64,000 nucleotides of DNA, taken from Sphingomonas montana (GTDB lineage: Bacteria > Pseudomonadota > Alphaproteobacteria > Sphingomonadales > Sphingomonadaceae). Below are positions 17,037 to 26,669 of this stretch, piece after piece; the stretch's first letter is position 1, and the number at the start of each line of letters is the position of its first letter. The notes below the pieces were generated by a model that was not told the DNA's origin, ran no database searches, and saw only the letters and a program-made list of their open reading frames with translations. The translations under genes were made by a program, and so were the position numbers. The stretch lies in NCBI RefSeq assembly GCF_001956315.1, contig NZ_KV887144.1:263272-327271 (forward strand), written 5' to 3'.

Positions 17037-20000
17037 AGGCGGAAGTTCACGCCGAACGTCACCGTCCGTCCGATCCTCGTTTCGAACAGCGTGTCCTGAC
17101 GTGCGCTGTCGGTATAGAGCCGGTTCTGCTCGTCGGTCAGGTTCTGTCCTTCGACGATTATCTTCAGACGTGGCGTGATGTTGTAGGATGCCGACGCATC
17201 GACATACAGCGTCGGCGAATTGCCCTGCAGATCGCTGCCCGGCGAGGCCGGAATGCCGCGGATGAACCGATCGCGATAGTTTGCGGTGCTGCGGATGCTG
17301 AACTTGTCATTCTCGTAATAAAGCGTGCCCGACGCGGTGTTCTTGGACAGGCCGACAAGGTCCGCGGTTGTCGTCACGGTCGGCACACCGTTGACGCTCG
17401 CCAGGATGTACTGGATCTTCGACGTGACCCGCGTATAGTTCGCCAACATCCCGAAATCGCTCAGAAATCCTGGCAGGAAGGTGAATGGCAGCTGGGCGTT
17501 CACCTCGAACCCCTTCAGCTTGCCGCCCGGCGTGTTGAACGGTTGCGATACGGTGAACAGTTCGGATGGCTGCGTATTCGAATTGTCGAGGAGTGCAGCG
17601 GGCAGACCCAGGTCCGTGAACGGTACGACGCTGTTAACATTCTGGATGAAGCTCTTGATATCCTTGTAGAAGTACGCGAACGACAGCAGCGACCCGGGGC
17701 GGAAATACCATTCTACCGCGGCGTCGGCGGTGTTGGCGCGGATCGGGTCGAGGAACGGGTTGTTGATGGTGCCGACCCGCGTGGTCGGCGTGACGCCGCT
17801 GGTCGGGGTCAGCAGGCCCAGTTCGGGCCGCGCCAGCACCTTGGCCGCCGACAGCCGCACCAGCAGGTTTCGCATCGGTTCGATCACCAGATTGCCCGCT
17901 GGCAGCCAGTCGTCGTAGCTGTTCTTGGCGGACGCGAACTGCCCGATCAGGTTGGTAGGCGACGTGACCCCCGCCGGCGGTGCGACCGCGATATAGCCGG
18001 TCGCGTTCATGTTTGTCTTGATATAGCGCACGCCGACGTCGCCGCGCAGCCCGAGGCCCACGCTTTCGTCAAGGTTGAACGTGCCCATGACATAGGCGCT
18101 CGTGATTTCTTCCTTCACGCGCGCACGTCCGCCACCGCATTCGACACCGCAGTAGCGGACCGCATCGAACCCGAACGTGTCCGCCCATTTGTCCGGATCG
18201 ATCGCCGCCCAGCTGTTCGGGGCACCCGATCCGAACAGCTTGCCGACGTTGGTGATCTGCGTCGTGATGCTGGCCAGCGTGGTCCCCGCGGGCAGCGCGC
18301 GCACCACCGAGTCGGCGTTGAACGGCCGCTGGAACGCGTTGACATAGTCGCTCTCGCGATACTGCCCGCCGGCCTTGATCGTCAGCGCGTCGCCCAGCGT
18401 GTAGGCGACGTTGACCTCGCCGGTCATGTTCTTTGTGTCCTGGCGCGACGGCTTGCCCTGGAAACTGAACCCACCCAGCACGGTGCCGTCTGCCTGCGCC
18501 GGGGCATAGTTGAACAGGTTCGGGTTCGCGACGTCGAAGCCGAACCCGATCGTCGGCGTCGATCCGTTCGCGAAATCCAGCGTGTAGTTGTCGCTGTCGA
18601 TCACGTCCATGAACGTCTGGAGGCGCTTCTTGCCGTTCAGGACCGACTGGTTCATGCCCACCAGGGCACTGATTTCAAGGCTTTCGTTGAACCGGTGGCG
18701 GAAGTTCAGGTTAGCCTGCTTGAACGTCGAGATGAAATTGTCGACCAACCCCTCGGACCGGACATCGACGCCGTCGAACGTGCCGGACGTCAGCGAGCCC
18801 TTGTCGTCGAACGCGATGTCGCGGACCGAGGTCATCGGCTGACCATTATTGGTGATCGACCGTCCGAACGAGATCGCCGCGATGTAGTTATCGCGCCGTG
18901 TCACCTCGAACCGCGAATACAGCATGTCGAGCGAGATGTCGGTGTCGTCGTCCGGCTGGAACTGGATCGTGGCGGTGCCGCCGATCCGCTCCTGATTCTG
19001 TTCCGAATTCAGGTAGCGCGGGATGCGCGGCAGGAACGCGCCGCTGCCGGGCGTGTTGGGCAGGTCGGCGCGACGCAGGTTCTGGATCGTCTGGTAGGCG
19101 GCGGTCGTGCCGGTGCGTGGATTGTTCGTGCTGCAATTCGCGGCGGTTACGCCCCGCAGGGCATTGGCGGCACGGACGATCGGGTCCGGGGAATTGACTG
19201 CCGGGTTGGACCGTTCGAAACCGACCGGCGAACAGAAGCCGCCATTGGTATTGGCCGACAGCAGGTCGACCGCGGCATAGCCGACCTCCCGCAGACGGCG
19301 CTTCTGATAGGCGAGCGACCCGAGAATCCCGACCGTACCGTCGGCGAACTTCTTGGACACCAGCAGCGAGGCGCGCGGATCGGCCTTTTTCGACAGTTCG
19401 TTGTAGATCCCGCGGACCGTGGTGGAGAGGACGAAGTCGTCGCGCGCGTCGAGCGGTTTCGGTGCGTTCAGGTCGACCGTAGCGCCCAGCGAACCTTCCT
19501 CGACATCGGCCGACGGCGTCTTGCGTACCGACAGGGCGGAGAAGATCTCGGTCGGGAAGACGTTGAAGTCGAAACTACGACCGCTGTTGCCCGCGCCGAA
19601 AATGTCGGATGCGCCGGTCTGCGCCGTGCCCTCCATCCCGTTGATGCGCACCCGCGTGAAACCCGCCCCCAGCCCGCGGACCGAGATGTTGCGCCCTTCG
19701 CCACCGTCGCCACGCGCCAGCGCGACGCCCGGGATCCGCTGCATCGACTCGGCCAGGTTGGAGTCGGGGAACTTGCCGATGTCCTCCGCCACGATGCTGT
19801 CCACCGCGGCGGTTTCGAGCCGCTTCTGGCTGAGCGCGCTGTTCAGCGAGGCGCGAAACCCGGTGACGACGATTTCGTCGGCGTCGACGGGCGCGGGTGT
19901 CACCGCATCGCCGCTGGCCGCCTTGCCGGTGGTGGCGGGCAGGCTCTGCCCGAAGGCCGGCGCACCGATTGCGAGGATACCGAGCGCCACAAGCGACCCG

Positions 20001-20038
20001 CCAGCGTGCAAACGAACGGCGCAGGACATGCGTATCAT
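17033..20038 (-). CDS. TonB-dependent receptor, likely for galactan oligosaccharides
   Basis: The chosen start is the ATG at 20038 (MIRMSCAVRLHAGG), preceded by GAGGGAG; the frame extends upstream to 20107 but without a ribosome binding site. The product is about 1001 residues: signal peptide ending near GAPAFGQ, TonB box-like DEIVVTGFRASL, plug domain (AEDIGKFPDSNLAESMQRIPGV, GLGAGFTRVRINGMEG), and a 22-strand barrel ending in the aromatic GVNFRL. FPDSNLAE and the length place it with the sphingomonad/Caulobacter sugar receptors. Its stop overlaps the GH53 start, so the substrate is inferred to be a galactan fragment. It acts in the outer membrane and depends on a TonB-ExbBD system encoded elsewhere. 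Confidence 0.93.
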   Translation of the reverse strand: MIRMSCAVRLHAGGSLVALGILAIGAPAFGQSLPATTGKAASGDAVTPAPVDADEIVVTGFRASLNSALSQKRLETAAVDSIVAEDIGKFPDSNLAESMQRIPGVALARGDGGEGRNISVRGLGAGFTRVRINGMEGTAQTGASDIFGAGNSGRSFDFNVFPTEIFSALSVRKTPSADVEEGSLGATVDLNAPKPLDARDDFVLSTTVRGIYNELSKKADPRASLLVSKKFADGTVGILGSLAYQKRRLREVGYAAVDLLSANTNGGFCSPVGFERSNPAVNSPDPIVRAANALRGVTAANCSTNNPRTGTTAAYQTIQNLRRADLPNTPGSGAFLPRIPRYLNSEQNQERIGGTATIQFQPDDDTDISLDMLYSRFEVTRRDNYIAAISFGRSITNNGQPMTSVRDIAFDDKGSLTSGTFDGVDVRSEGLVDNFISTFKQANLNFRHRFNESLEISALVGMNQSVLNGKKRLQTFMDVIDSDNYTLDFANGSTPTIGFGFDVANPNLFNYAPAQADGTVLGGFSFQGKPSRQDTKNMTGEVNVAYTLGDALTIKAGGQYRESDYVNAFQRPFNADSVVRALPAGTTLASITTQITNVGKLFGSGAPNSWAAIDPDKWADTFGFDAVRYCGVECGGGRARVKEEITSAYVMGTFNLDESVGLGLRGDVGVRYIKTNMNATGYIAVAPPAGVTSPTNLIGQFASAKNSYDDWLPAGNLVIEPMRNLLVRLSAAKVLARPELGLLTPTSGVTPTTRVGTINNPFLDPIRANTADAAVEWYFRPGSLLSFAYFYKDIKSFIQNVNSVVPFTDLGLPAALLDNSNTQPSELFTVSQPFNTPGGKLKGFEVNAQLPFTFLPGFLSDFGMLANYTRVTSKIQYILASVNGVPTVTTTADLVGLSKNTASGTLYYENDKFSIRSTANYRDRFIRGIPASPGSDLQGNSPTLYVDASASYNITPRLKIIVEGQNLTDEQNRLYTDSARQDTLFETRIGRTVTFGVNFRL

Positions 20039-20380
20039 GATTTTCTCCCTCTTCCCGACACCACCTTCTTTGAGGTGTGTGTCCCAATATGTGAAACGAA
20101 GAACCATAAGATGCTACTAGCGTGACGCTTTGTCGAGTGGGAAAGCGCGCACCGCCACAATGGCGCTCAGAGCGGTCGCACTTCATGGATGGGGCAGGAC
20201 AACTTCGGGTCGAACCACTCCCGGACCCCGCCATCTCGAGTGTAGCCACAAAGTCCTGCGACTTTGCTCGGCATGCACCGGTCTACTTACACCATGATGC
20301 TTTCAGACGGGCCTGTGTCTGAGCCAGATGGCGTTGGAGAAACGGGTCAACGCACTATCGTCACGCTCCAGATCGCGCCC
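20039..20380. promoter_or_regulatory. Upstream region of the galactan TBDR operon
   Basis: The 342 bp hold no gene. The 5' leader of the TBDR, just ahead of its ribosome binding site, carries a small hairpin (CACCT at 20062-20066 pairing with AGGTG at 20073-20077, six-base loop). A degenerate copy of the interspersed repeat arm (GCGACTTTGCTCGGCATG) lies near 20258-20276. The promoter should be within 20080-20250 but no clear -35/-10 pair was identified. Confidence 0.35.
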
Positions 20381-21379
20381 TTACCGCGACCGGCGCTTGA
20401 AGGGTTTCACGGCGGCCGCGGCTTCCTCCGTCGCCAGCTTGCGCCAGCGATCGAAGCGTTCCGCGGTCAGCGCGCCGGTTTCGATGGCGGTCCGGACGGC
20501 GCAGCCCGGTTCGACGCCGTGCGAACAGTCGGAAAAGCGACAGTCCTGTGCGGCCAGTGCGAAATCGTCGAAGATTTCGGCGATGCCGGTCGCGGCCTCG
20601 GCCAGTTGCAATTCGCGCATGCCCGGCAGGTCGAGCAGCCAACCGCCCTGCGCCAGGCGGTGCATTTCGCGCACCGTCGTCGTGTGGCGGCCCGTGCCGT
20701 CGTTCGCGCGGATCGCCTGCGTCGCGATGCTGTCCGACCCGCGCAGCGTGTTCACCAGCGTCGACTTGCCGACGCCCGAGGAACCGAGGAAGGCGACGGT
20801 CCTGCCCGGGCCGCACCACGCGGCCAGCCCGGCGACATGCGTCGGATCGCGGCCGTTGACGGTTTCGACGAGCAACCCCGGCTCGATCGCGCGGGCCGCG
20901 GCAGCATAGACGTCCGGCGTGTCGGTCAGGTCGGCCTTGGTCAGCACGACGACCGGATGCACACCGACCTCATGGGCGAGCACGAGATAGCGTTCCAGCC
21001 GCGCCACACTGAAATCCTGGTTGCACGAGGCAACGAGGAACACCGTATCGACATTGGCAGCGATCATCTGTTCCTTGCGCGGATCGCCGGGGGAACGCCG
21101 CTTGAACAGGTTCATGCGGATCAGCACGCGGGTGGCCAGCTGCGTCGCACCGTCGACCAGCAGCCAGTCACCGACCGTCGGATGATCGTCCCCCGGCCGC
21201 GCACCGGAGATATGCGGGTCGAGAAAGCCCTGCGATCCCGCCCCCGAAACGGCGATCTTGCCGCGGTGGACCGCCATCACCCGGACAGGATGGCAATGCA
21301 TGGCCTCGTCAGCCGAAACCTGCGCGCTGAAATGCGGGTTCCAGCCAAGGGCCTCCAGCGTCTGTTCGATGGATGTCAT
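20381..21379 (-). CDS. rsgA: Ribosome small-subunit-dependent GTPase A
   Basis: The 332-residue length is normal. An N-terminal OB fold (about 30-100) precedes a circularly permuted GTPase with motif order G4 (VLTKADL), G1 (LGSSGVGKSTLVN), G3 (LLDLPGMRE), which is diagnostic of RsgA/YjeQ. The C-terminal zinc knuckle is present as CRFSDCSHGVEPGCAV. RsgA binds the 30S subunit late in assembly and hydrolyses GTP to release other maturation factors. ATG at 21379 is the first in frame. It appears monocistronic, 88 bp downstream of a small unrecognised gene. Confidence 0.95.
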   Translation of the reverse strand: MTSIEQTLEALGWNPHFSAQVSADEAMHCHPVRVMAVHRGKIAVSGAGSQGFLDPHISGARPGDDHPTVGDWLLVDGATQLATRVLIRMNLFKRRSPGDPRKEQMIAANVDTVFLVASCNQDFSVARLERYLVLAHEVGVHPVVVLTKADLTDTPDVYAAAARAIEPGLLVETVNGRDPTHVAGLAAWCGPGRTVAFLGSSGVGKSTLVNTLRGSDSIATQAIRANDGTGRHTTTVREMHRLAQGGWLLDLPGMRELQLAEAATGIAEIFDDFALAAQDCRFSDCSHGVEPGCAVRTAIETGALTAERFDRWRKLATEEAAAAVKPFKRRSR

Positions 21380-21467
21380 AAGTGTGCAGCAGCGTCCTTA
21401 TTTGCGACTCGATAGAAATGGTCGTTGCCGGCCGCAAAGGAACGGCCCCGTCGATTTCGATCGATCG

Positions 21468-21830
21468 TTACTGATAATGTGCGGTCTTGCCGAACCCATC
21501 GTTCGTCTTGGCCATCCGGGCCAGTTTCCGGATGTAGGACCGGACATGCCGATCGAAGCGCATGTCGTCATAGACGCCGCGCCAGACATAGTCCTCGCGG
21601 TCCAGCAGCAGGCGCAATCCGTCCAGAAAGCTCGCCTGCGCATCGGCGGCGGCGCCGGCCTTCATCAGGGTGCAGACCATCTCCTCGGCGGTCGCCTTGT
21701 CGCAATCGTCCTGCAACGCGCGGCCGCCGCGTTCGGCCGCGACCTGATCGGCGCGCGCCGCGACGATCCGGCTGTCTAGCCATGTGCGGACGATGCCGCC
21801 GTCCCACGCCTTCTGCACCGCAACTGCCAA
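21468..21830 (-). CDS. Small hypothetical protein
   Basis: This is a 120-codon frame on the minus strand, with a TTG start at 21830 as the best available; no ATG lies at its beginning and no strong ribosome binding site is visible. The translation is hydrophilic and helix-rich, with two cysteines (DDCDK, MVCTL) and a basic C-terminal part (RFDRHVRSYIRKLARM). It looks more like protein than the competing frames and fills the gap between the hydrolase and rsgA. I do not recognise the family. The lack of a good start leaves open a 5' truncation or decay. Confidence 0.4.
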   Translation of the reverse strand: MAVAVQKAWDGGIVRTWLDSRIVAARADQVAAERGGRALQDDCDKATAEEMVCTLMKAGAAADAQASFLDGLRLLLDREDYVWRGVYDDMRFDRHVRSYIRKLARMAKTNDGFGKTAHYQ

Positions 21831-21851
21831 GCCGAATTCCGATCCCGATCA

Positions 21852-21873
21852 GGGTCCCCAACCCGGGGGACCC
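21852..21873. terminator. Perfect 8-bp stem-loop after the hydrolase gene
   Basis: GGGTCCCC (21852-21859) and GGGGACCC (21866-21873) are exact inverse complements around a six-base loop. The hairpin lies about 45 bp past the stop of the minus-strand alpha/beta hydrolase, the last gene of the citrate-type operon. There is no run of T on the minus strand, so intrinsic termination is only a possibility. Confidence 0.4.
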
Positions 21874-21918
21874 CCCTCTTCGCACGGATCGGGGCGGTGC
21901 CGCACCGTCAAATGCGCT

Positions 21919-22596
21919 TCAGCCCTGCCGCAACCAGTCGCGCAGCAGAGCGGTCACTTCGCCAGGCCGTTCCATCGGGGACAGGTGCCCGCAGGAGCGC
22001 AGCATGTGGAATTGTGCGCCCGCGATGCGCGCGCTCAGCGCACGTGCATCGTCAGGTGTGCAGATCCGGTCGCGATCGCCGACCGCGACCAGCGCGGGCA
22101 CATGGATCGCCGCGATGGCATCGCTGATGTCCGGACGGGCGAGCAGGGCGCGCTGCTGCCGTTCGAACACGGCCTGACCCACCCGGTCGGCCATCGCCTG
22201 CGCCGGGCCGCTGACATTGGCGGTCAGCCGCGGGTCGGCGTGCGGCGCGGTGGCGAGCAGCCCCTGCCCCACCACCGTCCGCGGGCGGATATCCATCGAC
22301 GCGCGTGTCCCGAACAGCGCGATCCGCGTCACCCGGTCCGGGGCCTGCCGCACCATTTCCACCGCGACATAGCCGCCCAGGCTGACCCCGGCCACGGCGA
22401 AGCGCGGCGGTGCGTCCGCCAGCACACGTGCCGCCATCCCGGCCAGCGTATCGTCCTGCGACAGGTCGCCGAACTCCGGCTGCGCAACCGTCGACAGTGC
22501 CAGGATCTGCGCGGCCCACAATTGCCCGTCGCACCCCATGGCGGGCAGCAGCATCAGCGGCATCGGCGATCGGTCCATGCTTGTCCCCCTCATCAT
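21919..22596 (-). CDS. Alpha/beta-fold hydrolase
   Basis: The 225-residue protein starts at 22596, with GAGGAGGG a few bases before a double ATG. It has the compact alpha/beta hydrolase fold: oxyanion region LLPAMGCDGQLW, nucleophile elbow GVSLGGY, acid in VGDRDRIC, and catalytic histidine in CGHLSPME. It resembles the MhpC/BioH-like esterase group. It lies 31 bp after the CitMHS transporter on the same strand, at the end of the operon that begins with the substrate-binding protein. A link to hydrolysing an imported carboxylate ester or lactone is inferred only from this position. Confidence 0.87.
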   Translation of the reverse strand: MMRGTSMDRSPMPLMLLPAMGCDGQLWAAQILALSTVAQPEFGDLSQDDTLAGMAARVLADAPPRFAVAGVSLGGYVAVEMVRQAPDRVTRIALFGTRASMDIRPRTVVGQGLLATAPHADPRLTANVSGPAQAMADRVGQAVFERQQRALLARPDISDAIAAIHVPALVAVGDRDRICTPDDARALSARIAGAQFHMLRSCGHLSPMERPGEVTALLRDWLRQG

Positions 22597-22627
22597 CTGA
22601 CCCTCCTCATTTCGATTGCATCCGACG

Positions 22628-23929
22628 TCAGGCGACGAACGGGAAGGCGAGCGCGATCATGCCGACCAGCGTCATCACCACGCATACGGCGGTCGCCGGG
22701 ACCAGCGTGAAGCGCTGATGATCGGCCAGGTCGATGCCCACCAGGCTGACCAGCAGATAGGTGGACGGCACCAGCGGGCTGAGCAGGTGGACCGGCTGCC
22801 CCATCAGCGATGCGCGCGCGATCGCTTCGGGGGCAACGCCGTAATGCGCGCCGGCCTCGGCCAGGATCGGCAGCATCCCGAAATAGAAGGCGTCGTTGGA
22901 AATGAAGAAGGTGAACGGCAGGCTGAGCGCGGCGGTGATCGGCGCCATGTACGGCCCCATCGCGGGCGGGATGAACCCGACGACCTCCTTGCTCATTGCC
23001 TCGACCATGCCGGTGCCGCCCAGGATGCCCGTGAAGATGCCCGCCGCGAAGATCAGCGAGACGACGGCCAGCACGTTGCCGGCATGGGCGGAAATCCGCT
23101 CCTTCTGGTCGGCGACGCTGGGATAGTTGACGATCATCGCGATCGCGAACGCCAGCATCATCAGCACCGACAGCGGCAACAGGCCCCAGACCAGCAGCGT
23201 CAGCAGCGTAACGACCAGGGCGGCGTTGAACCAGATCAGCTTCGGCCGCCGTGCCTCGGGATATTGCGAGACGGCCATGTCGGTCACGGCGTCCGGCTGC
23301 TGCACGCCGGCCGCGCCCATCCGCGCGCGTTCCTTCCGCCCGAAGTAGATCGCCAGCCCGATGAGGAACAGCAGCCCGGCGATCATGCCGGGGATCAGCG
23401 GCAGGAACAAGGTTGCCGGGTCCAGCTTGAGCGCGCTGGCCGCGCGTGCGGTCGGCCCGCCCCACGGCGTCAGGTTCATGATACCGCTCGTCGTCATGAG
23501 CAGGCAGACGAGGTACAGCCGGTTCATGTCGAACCGCTTGTACAGCGGCAGCAGCGCGGCGATCGTGATGATGTAGGTCGTCGATCCGTCGCCATCCAGG
23601 CTTACCAGCGCGCACAGCACGACCGTGCCGATCAGGATCCGCATCGGATCGCCGTGGACCATGCGGATCAGCCGCCCGACCAGCGGATCGAACAGCCCGG
23701 TGTCGGTCATGGTGGAAAAGAACAGGATCGCGAACAGCAGCATCACGCCGGTCGGCGCCAGGTTCTTGATCCCGTCGATCATCATGTCGCCCAGGCCCGC
23801 ACTCTGCCCGGCGATCACGCCGAACAGCGACGGGATGACGATCAAAGCGACCAGTGGCGTCATTTTCTTCGTCATGATGAGCGTCATGAACGTGGCGACC
23901 ATCAGGAAGCCGAGGAGGGCAAGGTTCAT
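22628..23929 (-). CDS. CitMHS-family divalent-metal-citrate:H+ symporter
   Basis: The 433-residue inner-membrane protein has about 12 hydrophobic segments and CitMHS-family signatures (the SLDGDGSTTYIIT and MNLTPWGGPTARAA re-entrant-type motifs, and SNDAFYFGMLPIL in the second half). CitMHS carriers move citrate complexed with Mg2+ or Ca2+ into the cell with protons. ATG at 23929 has AAGGA seven bases upstream. The gene follows the porin by 25 bp. With the porin and binding protein it forms an outer-to-inner membrane route for a tricarboxylate or related acid, and the divergent TctDE-like pair probably controls it. Confidence 0.92.
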   Translation of the reverse strand: MNLALLGFLMVATFMTLIMTKKMTPLVALIVIPSLFGVIAGQSAGLGDMMIDGIKNLAPTGVMLLFAILFFSTMTDTGLFDPLVGRLIRMVHGDPMRILIGTVVLCALVSLDGDGSTTYIITIAALLPLYKRFDMNRLYLVCLLMTTSGIMNLTPWGGPTARAASALKLDPATLFLPLIPGMIAGLLFLIGLAIYFGRKERARMGAAGVQQPDAVTDMAVSQYPEARRPKLIWFNAALVVTLLTLLVWGLLPLSVLMMLAFAIAMIVNYPSVADQKERISAHAGNVLAVVSLIFAAGIFTGILGGTGMVEAMSKEVVGFIPPAMGPYMAPITAALSLPFTFFISNDAFYFGMLPILAEAGAHYGVAPEAIARASLMGQPVHLLSPLVPSTYLLVSLVGIDLADHQRFTLVPATAVCVVMTLVGMIALAFPFVA

Positions 23930-23954
23930 CGCATCGTCCTTGGGAACGGGAGGA

Positions 23955-25460
23955 TCAGAAAGTGACGCCGACGCGGGCGCTGAGCGTCTGTCCGCTGTCG
24001 TCGCCGGTGAAGGCGCCGGACCGGTTGTCGGTGTTCCACCGGATGGCGTTGACCTGGAACCGGGTGAAGCTGTTCAGATACCAGTTTACCCCGACCGTCG
24101 CGGCCCAGCCTTCGCCGCCGGTCAGCAGGTCGGTGTAATCGAGGTTCTCATAGCGCGCGGTCAGCTCGATCGCGCCCGGCCCGCCCTCGAACGTGGGGGC
24201 CAGGACCTTGGGCTGCCCGAACGCGCCGAGCCGGGGATTGTACGGCGGCAGGTCACCGGTCAGGAACAGCCCGGTCGACACGCTCCACGCCTTGCTGACG
24301 AAGTCGGACCGGCCGGCGTCGAGCCGCGCATTGCGCCGCCCGGCCTCCGCCATCACCCAAAGCGGACCGCGATAGCCGCCCAGTTCGACGCCGTAGCCGG
24401 TCGTGCCCGTCCCGCCGGTCAACGTGCCGCTGCCGACGCGCAACGCGCCGTTGAACCGTCCGCCGATCACCGTGTTGCGGGTCAATGTTCCGGCCACCGA
24501 CGACAGATGCTCGTCAAACCCCCAGATGCCGAGATGGAGCACGCCGCGGTCGCCCTTCACCGGGTTCCAGTGCGCCCGGCCCAGCGCCGTCCGGCTGTCG
24601 CTGACGGCCTGCGCCCCGTCGATCCGGTCGCCGGTCACGGTCAGCGAGGCATGGCCCGTTTTCCAGAACAGCCGCGGCATGATGCCCACGCCGTAGAAGC
24701 CGCGTTGCGGGATGATCGCGGTCGCCACCGTCGTGCGTTCCAGGAACGGCGTCGAATCCGATCCCGTAGATCCTTCGAACCCCCGATCGTTGAACAGGTG
24801 CCCGGCGCGCACGTCATAATCCAGGCCGGGACGGAAGCGGTTGCGCCAGCCGACGAAGGCGGTGACGACGTCCACGTCATTTTCGGAGAAATCGGTTTCG
24901 AACTGGTAGAAGAAGTGTGTGCCCACGCCGCCTTCCAGCCCGAGGCGCAGCGCGCGCATGCCCGTGGTGGTGATGTTGCGGCCGGCATAGCGCGAACCGA
25001 AGCTGGAACTGACGTCGGTCAGGATGCGGCCGCGCGGCTTGAAGGTGTAGACCCCGTCCGCGGAATGGAACACGGGCAGGCCCGCCCCCCATTCGGTCGT
25101 CAGGCCGGACGGATTGTCGCGCGCGGCGATCGCCCGCGTGACGTCGCGGTCGGCGGGGCCAGGCGGGGCCAGTTGCGGCGCGAATGGCACGGTGCGGCGC
25201 GGTTGGGCGGATTGCGCCACCTGCGTCGGCGCTGTGGCTGGTGCGGCACCGGGGGCGGGCGTCGGGCTCATCTGCGCCACCGCGCCGCCGCCCGCTTCCA
25301 GCCGGTCGAGCCGCGCCTTCAGCCCGGCGATCTCGGCCGCCTGCGCGCGGACCAGCGCGACCAGATCGGCATCGGCCGGCGTCGCAGCCGGTATCTGTGC
25401 CAGCGCGGGGGTGGCGGCGATCAGCGCGAGCGTGGCGCAGCCGGTACGGAAATAGGTCAT
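23955..25460 (-). CDS. OprO/OprP-family outer-membrane porin
   Basis: The start ATG (25460) overlaps the stop of the binding-protein gene (ATGA). The frame extends further upstream but only as overlap with that gene. The 501-residue product has a signal peptide (ALIAATPALAQ), an N-terminal coiled coil (LVALVRAQAAEIAGLKARL) typical of trimeric phosphate-selective-type porins, a proline/alanine linker, and a beta-barrel ending in the aromatic RVGVTF. OprP-family porins carry anions; here the partner genes suggest a carboxylate. The coiled coil may anchor the trimer to peptidoglycan or to a partner. Confidence 0.9.
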   Translation of the reverse strand: MTYFRTGCATLALIAATPALAQIPAATPADADLVALVRAQAAEIAGLKARLDRLEAGGGAVAQMSPTPAPGAAPATAPTQVAQSAQPRRTVPFAPQLAPPGPADRDVTRAIAARDNPSGLTTEWGAGLPVFHSADGVYTFKPRGRILTDVSSSFGSRYAGRNITTTGMRALRLGLEGGVGTHFFYQFETDFSENDVDVVTAFVGWRNRFRPGLDYDVRAGHLFNDRGFEGSTGSDSTPFLERTTVATAIIPQRGFYGVGIMPRLFWKTGHASLTVTGDRIDGAQAVSDSRTALGRAHWNPVKGDRGVLHLGIWGFDEHLSSVAGTLTRNTVIGGRFNGALRVGSGTLTGGTGTTGYGVELGGYRGPLWVMAEAGRRNARLDAGRSDFVSKAWSVSTGLFLTGDLPPYNPRLGAFGQPKVLAPTFEGGPGAIELTARYENLDYTDLLTGGEGWAATVGVNWYLNSFTRFQVNAIRWNTDNRSGAFTGDDSGQTLSARVGVTF

Positions 25461-26557
25461 CGGGTCTTGGCTCCGGTGGCGATGATCGCGGTCCAGTCGC
25501 GCAGGAAACGCTGGCGCTTGACGCGATCGAGATTGACGAGAAGTTGCGGCCCGACGCGGATCGGACGTGCCTGTGCCGCCGGCAACCGCCGCGCAGGCAC
25601 GTCGGTCCGCACGGGCCACAGGCTTTGCCGCGCAAGCAGCCCCTGCCCCTGCCGCGACAGCAGGAAATCGAGGAACAGCCGGGCGGCGGCAGGATGGGCG
25701 GCGTCGCGCGCAATGAACGCGATGCGAGAGGTGACGATGGTGTAGTCCTGCGGAAACGCCACGCCGATCCGCGGGTCGGTCCGCGCCCGGGCGAGCGCGT
25801 AGGAACCGATCACATTGTACGCGATCGCCTGACGCCCCTCCGCCACGGCGCGCAGCATCGGTTCCGTCTTGGCGGACAGCACCGGCCGCGTCGCCGCGAT
25901 CGCCTGCATCAGCGACCGCGTGTCGCGCGTCGCGGCCATGTCCTCGGCCAGGTAGAGATAGCCGACGTTGGACTGCAGCGGATCGAACGTCGTCACCCGC
26001 CCGACAAACGCACGCCGTTCGCGACGCAGCAGCGCGTCCAGCGCGGCATGGGTTCGCGGAACGCGGGTCTCGGGAACCAGCCGGCGGTTGTAGACGATGC
26101 CCACCGGCTCCGCGGTCACGCCGAAGCCCATATTCTTCCAGACCGCCGTGGGCGGCAAAGCGGGCTTTTCCGGGCTGGAGTAGCTTTGCGCGAACCCGTC
26201 GTTGATGAGCTTCACCTGCAGGTCCATCGCCGACGACCAGACGAGGTCTGCCGACCCGCGGCGCGCGCGCGTTTCGGTGACGAACCGGCGGTAGAGTTCG
26301 GCCGACCCCAGATCGGCATACAGCACCGCGATGCCCGGATAGCGACGGCGGAACGCGGCGACGACCGGGACCATCTCCGCGCGATCGGCATTGGCATAGA
26401 TGCGCAGCTGCCGTTCAACGCCGGCGTCCGCGATCAGCCGGTCATAGGACCGCGGATAGCCCGCCGGACGTTGCGCCACCGTGGGGCAGGCGGCCGTCAG
26501 CGCGACCAGCCCGGCCGACACGATCGATATGCGCAATCTGGAAACGATCATGGCCAT
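25457..26557 (-). CDS. Orphan periplasmic substrate-binding protein (AfuA/iron(III)-type fold)
   Basis: The chosen ATG at 26557 has AGGAG seven bases upstream and yields 366 residues with a signal peptide (SAGLVALTAACPTVAQ); the longer open frame lacks a start with a binding site. The cysteine at the end of the hydrophobic stretch could alternatively be a lipoprotein anchor. It resembles the extracellular solute-binding protein family of ABC importers (LRIYANADRAEMVPVVAAF, DLVWSSAMDLQVKLINDG, TFDPLQSNVGYLY). No permease or ATPase gene is adjacent, so it may act as a ligand sensor for the TctE-like kinase rather than in transport. Its stop overlaps the porin start. Confidence 0.88.
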   Translation of the reverse strand: MAMIVSRLRISIVSAGLVALTAACPTVAQRPAGYPRSYDRLIADAGVERQLRIYANADRAEMVPVVAAFRRRYPGIAVLYADLGSAELYRRFVTETRARRGSADLVWSSAMDLQVKLINDGFAQSYSSPEKPALPPTAVWKNMGFGVTAEPVGIVYNRRLVPETRVPRTHAALDALLRRERRAFVGRVTTFDPLQSNVGYLYLAEDMAATRDTRSLMQAIAATRPVLSAKTEPMLRAVAEGRQAIAYNVIGSYALARARTDPRIGVAFPQDYTIVTSRIAFIARDAAHPAAARLFLDFLLSRQGQGLLARQSLWPVRTDVPARRLPAAQARPIRVGPQLLVNLDRVKRQRFLRDWTAIIATGAKTR

Positions 26558-26669
26558 CGCACCTCTCCTCGCCTTCCGCCTCTGAGTTCGGATAGACAGC
26601 GATCGTGCAGTACGATCCGAACCTGTCATCAACCTTTCACGCCGCCCCGCGCGGACGATCGGCGGCGTC
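26558..26669. promoter_or_regulatory. Divergent promoter region between the citrate-type operon and tctDE-like genes
   Basis: This 112-bp gap separates the minus-strand binding-protein/porin/CitMHS/hydrolase operon from the plus-strand response regulator. Both promoters and the regulator's binding sites should lie here. I did not find a convincing direct repeat by eye. Confidence 0.4.

Noticed and set aside
17543-20125. Long plus-strand frame opposite the galactan TBDR
   Set aside because: Composition typical of antisense; the minus-strand TBDR has signal peptide, plug and barrel end.
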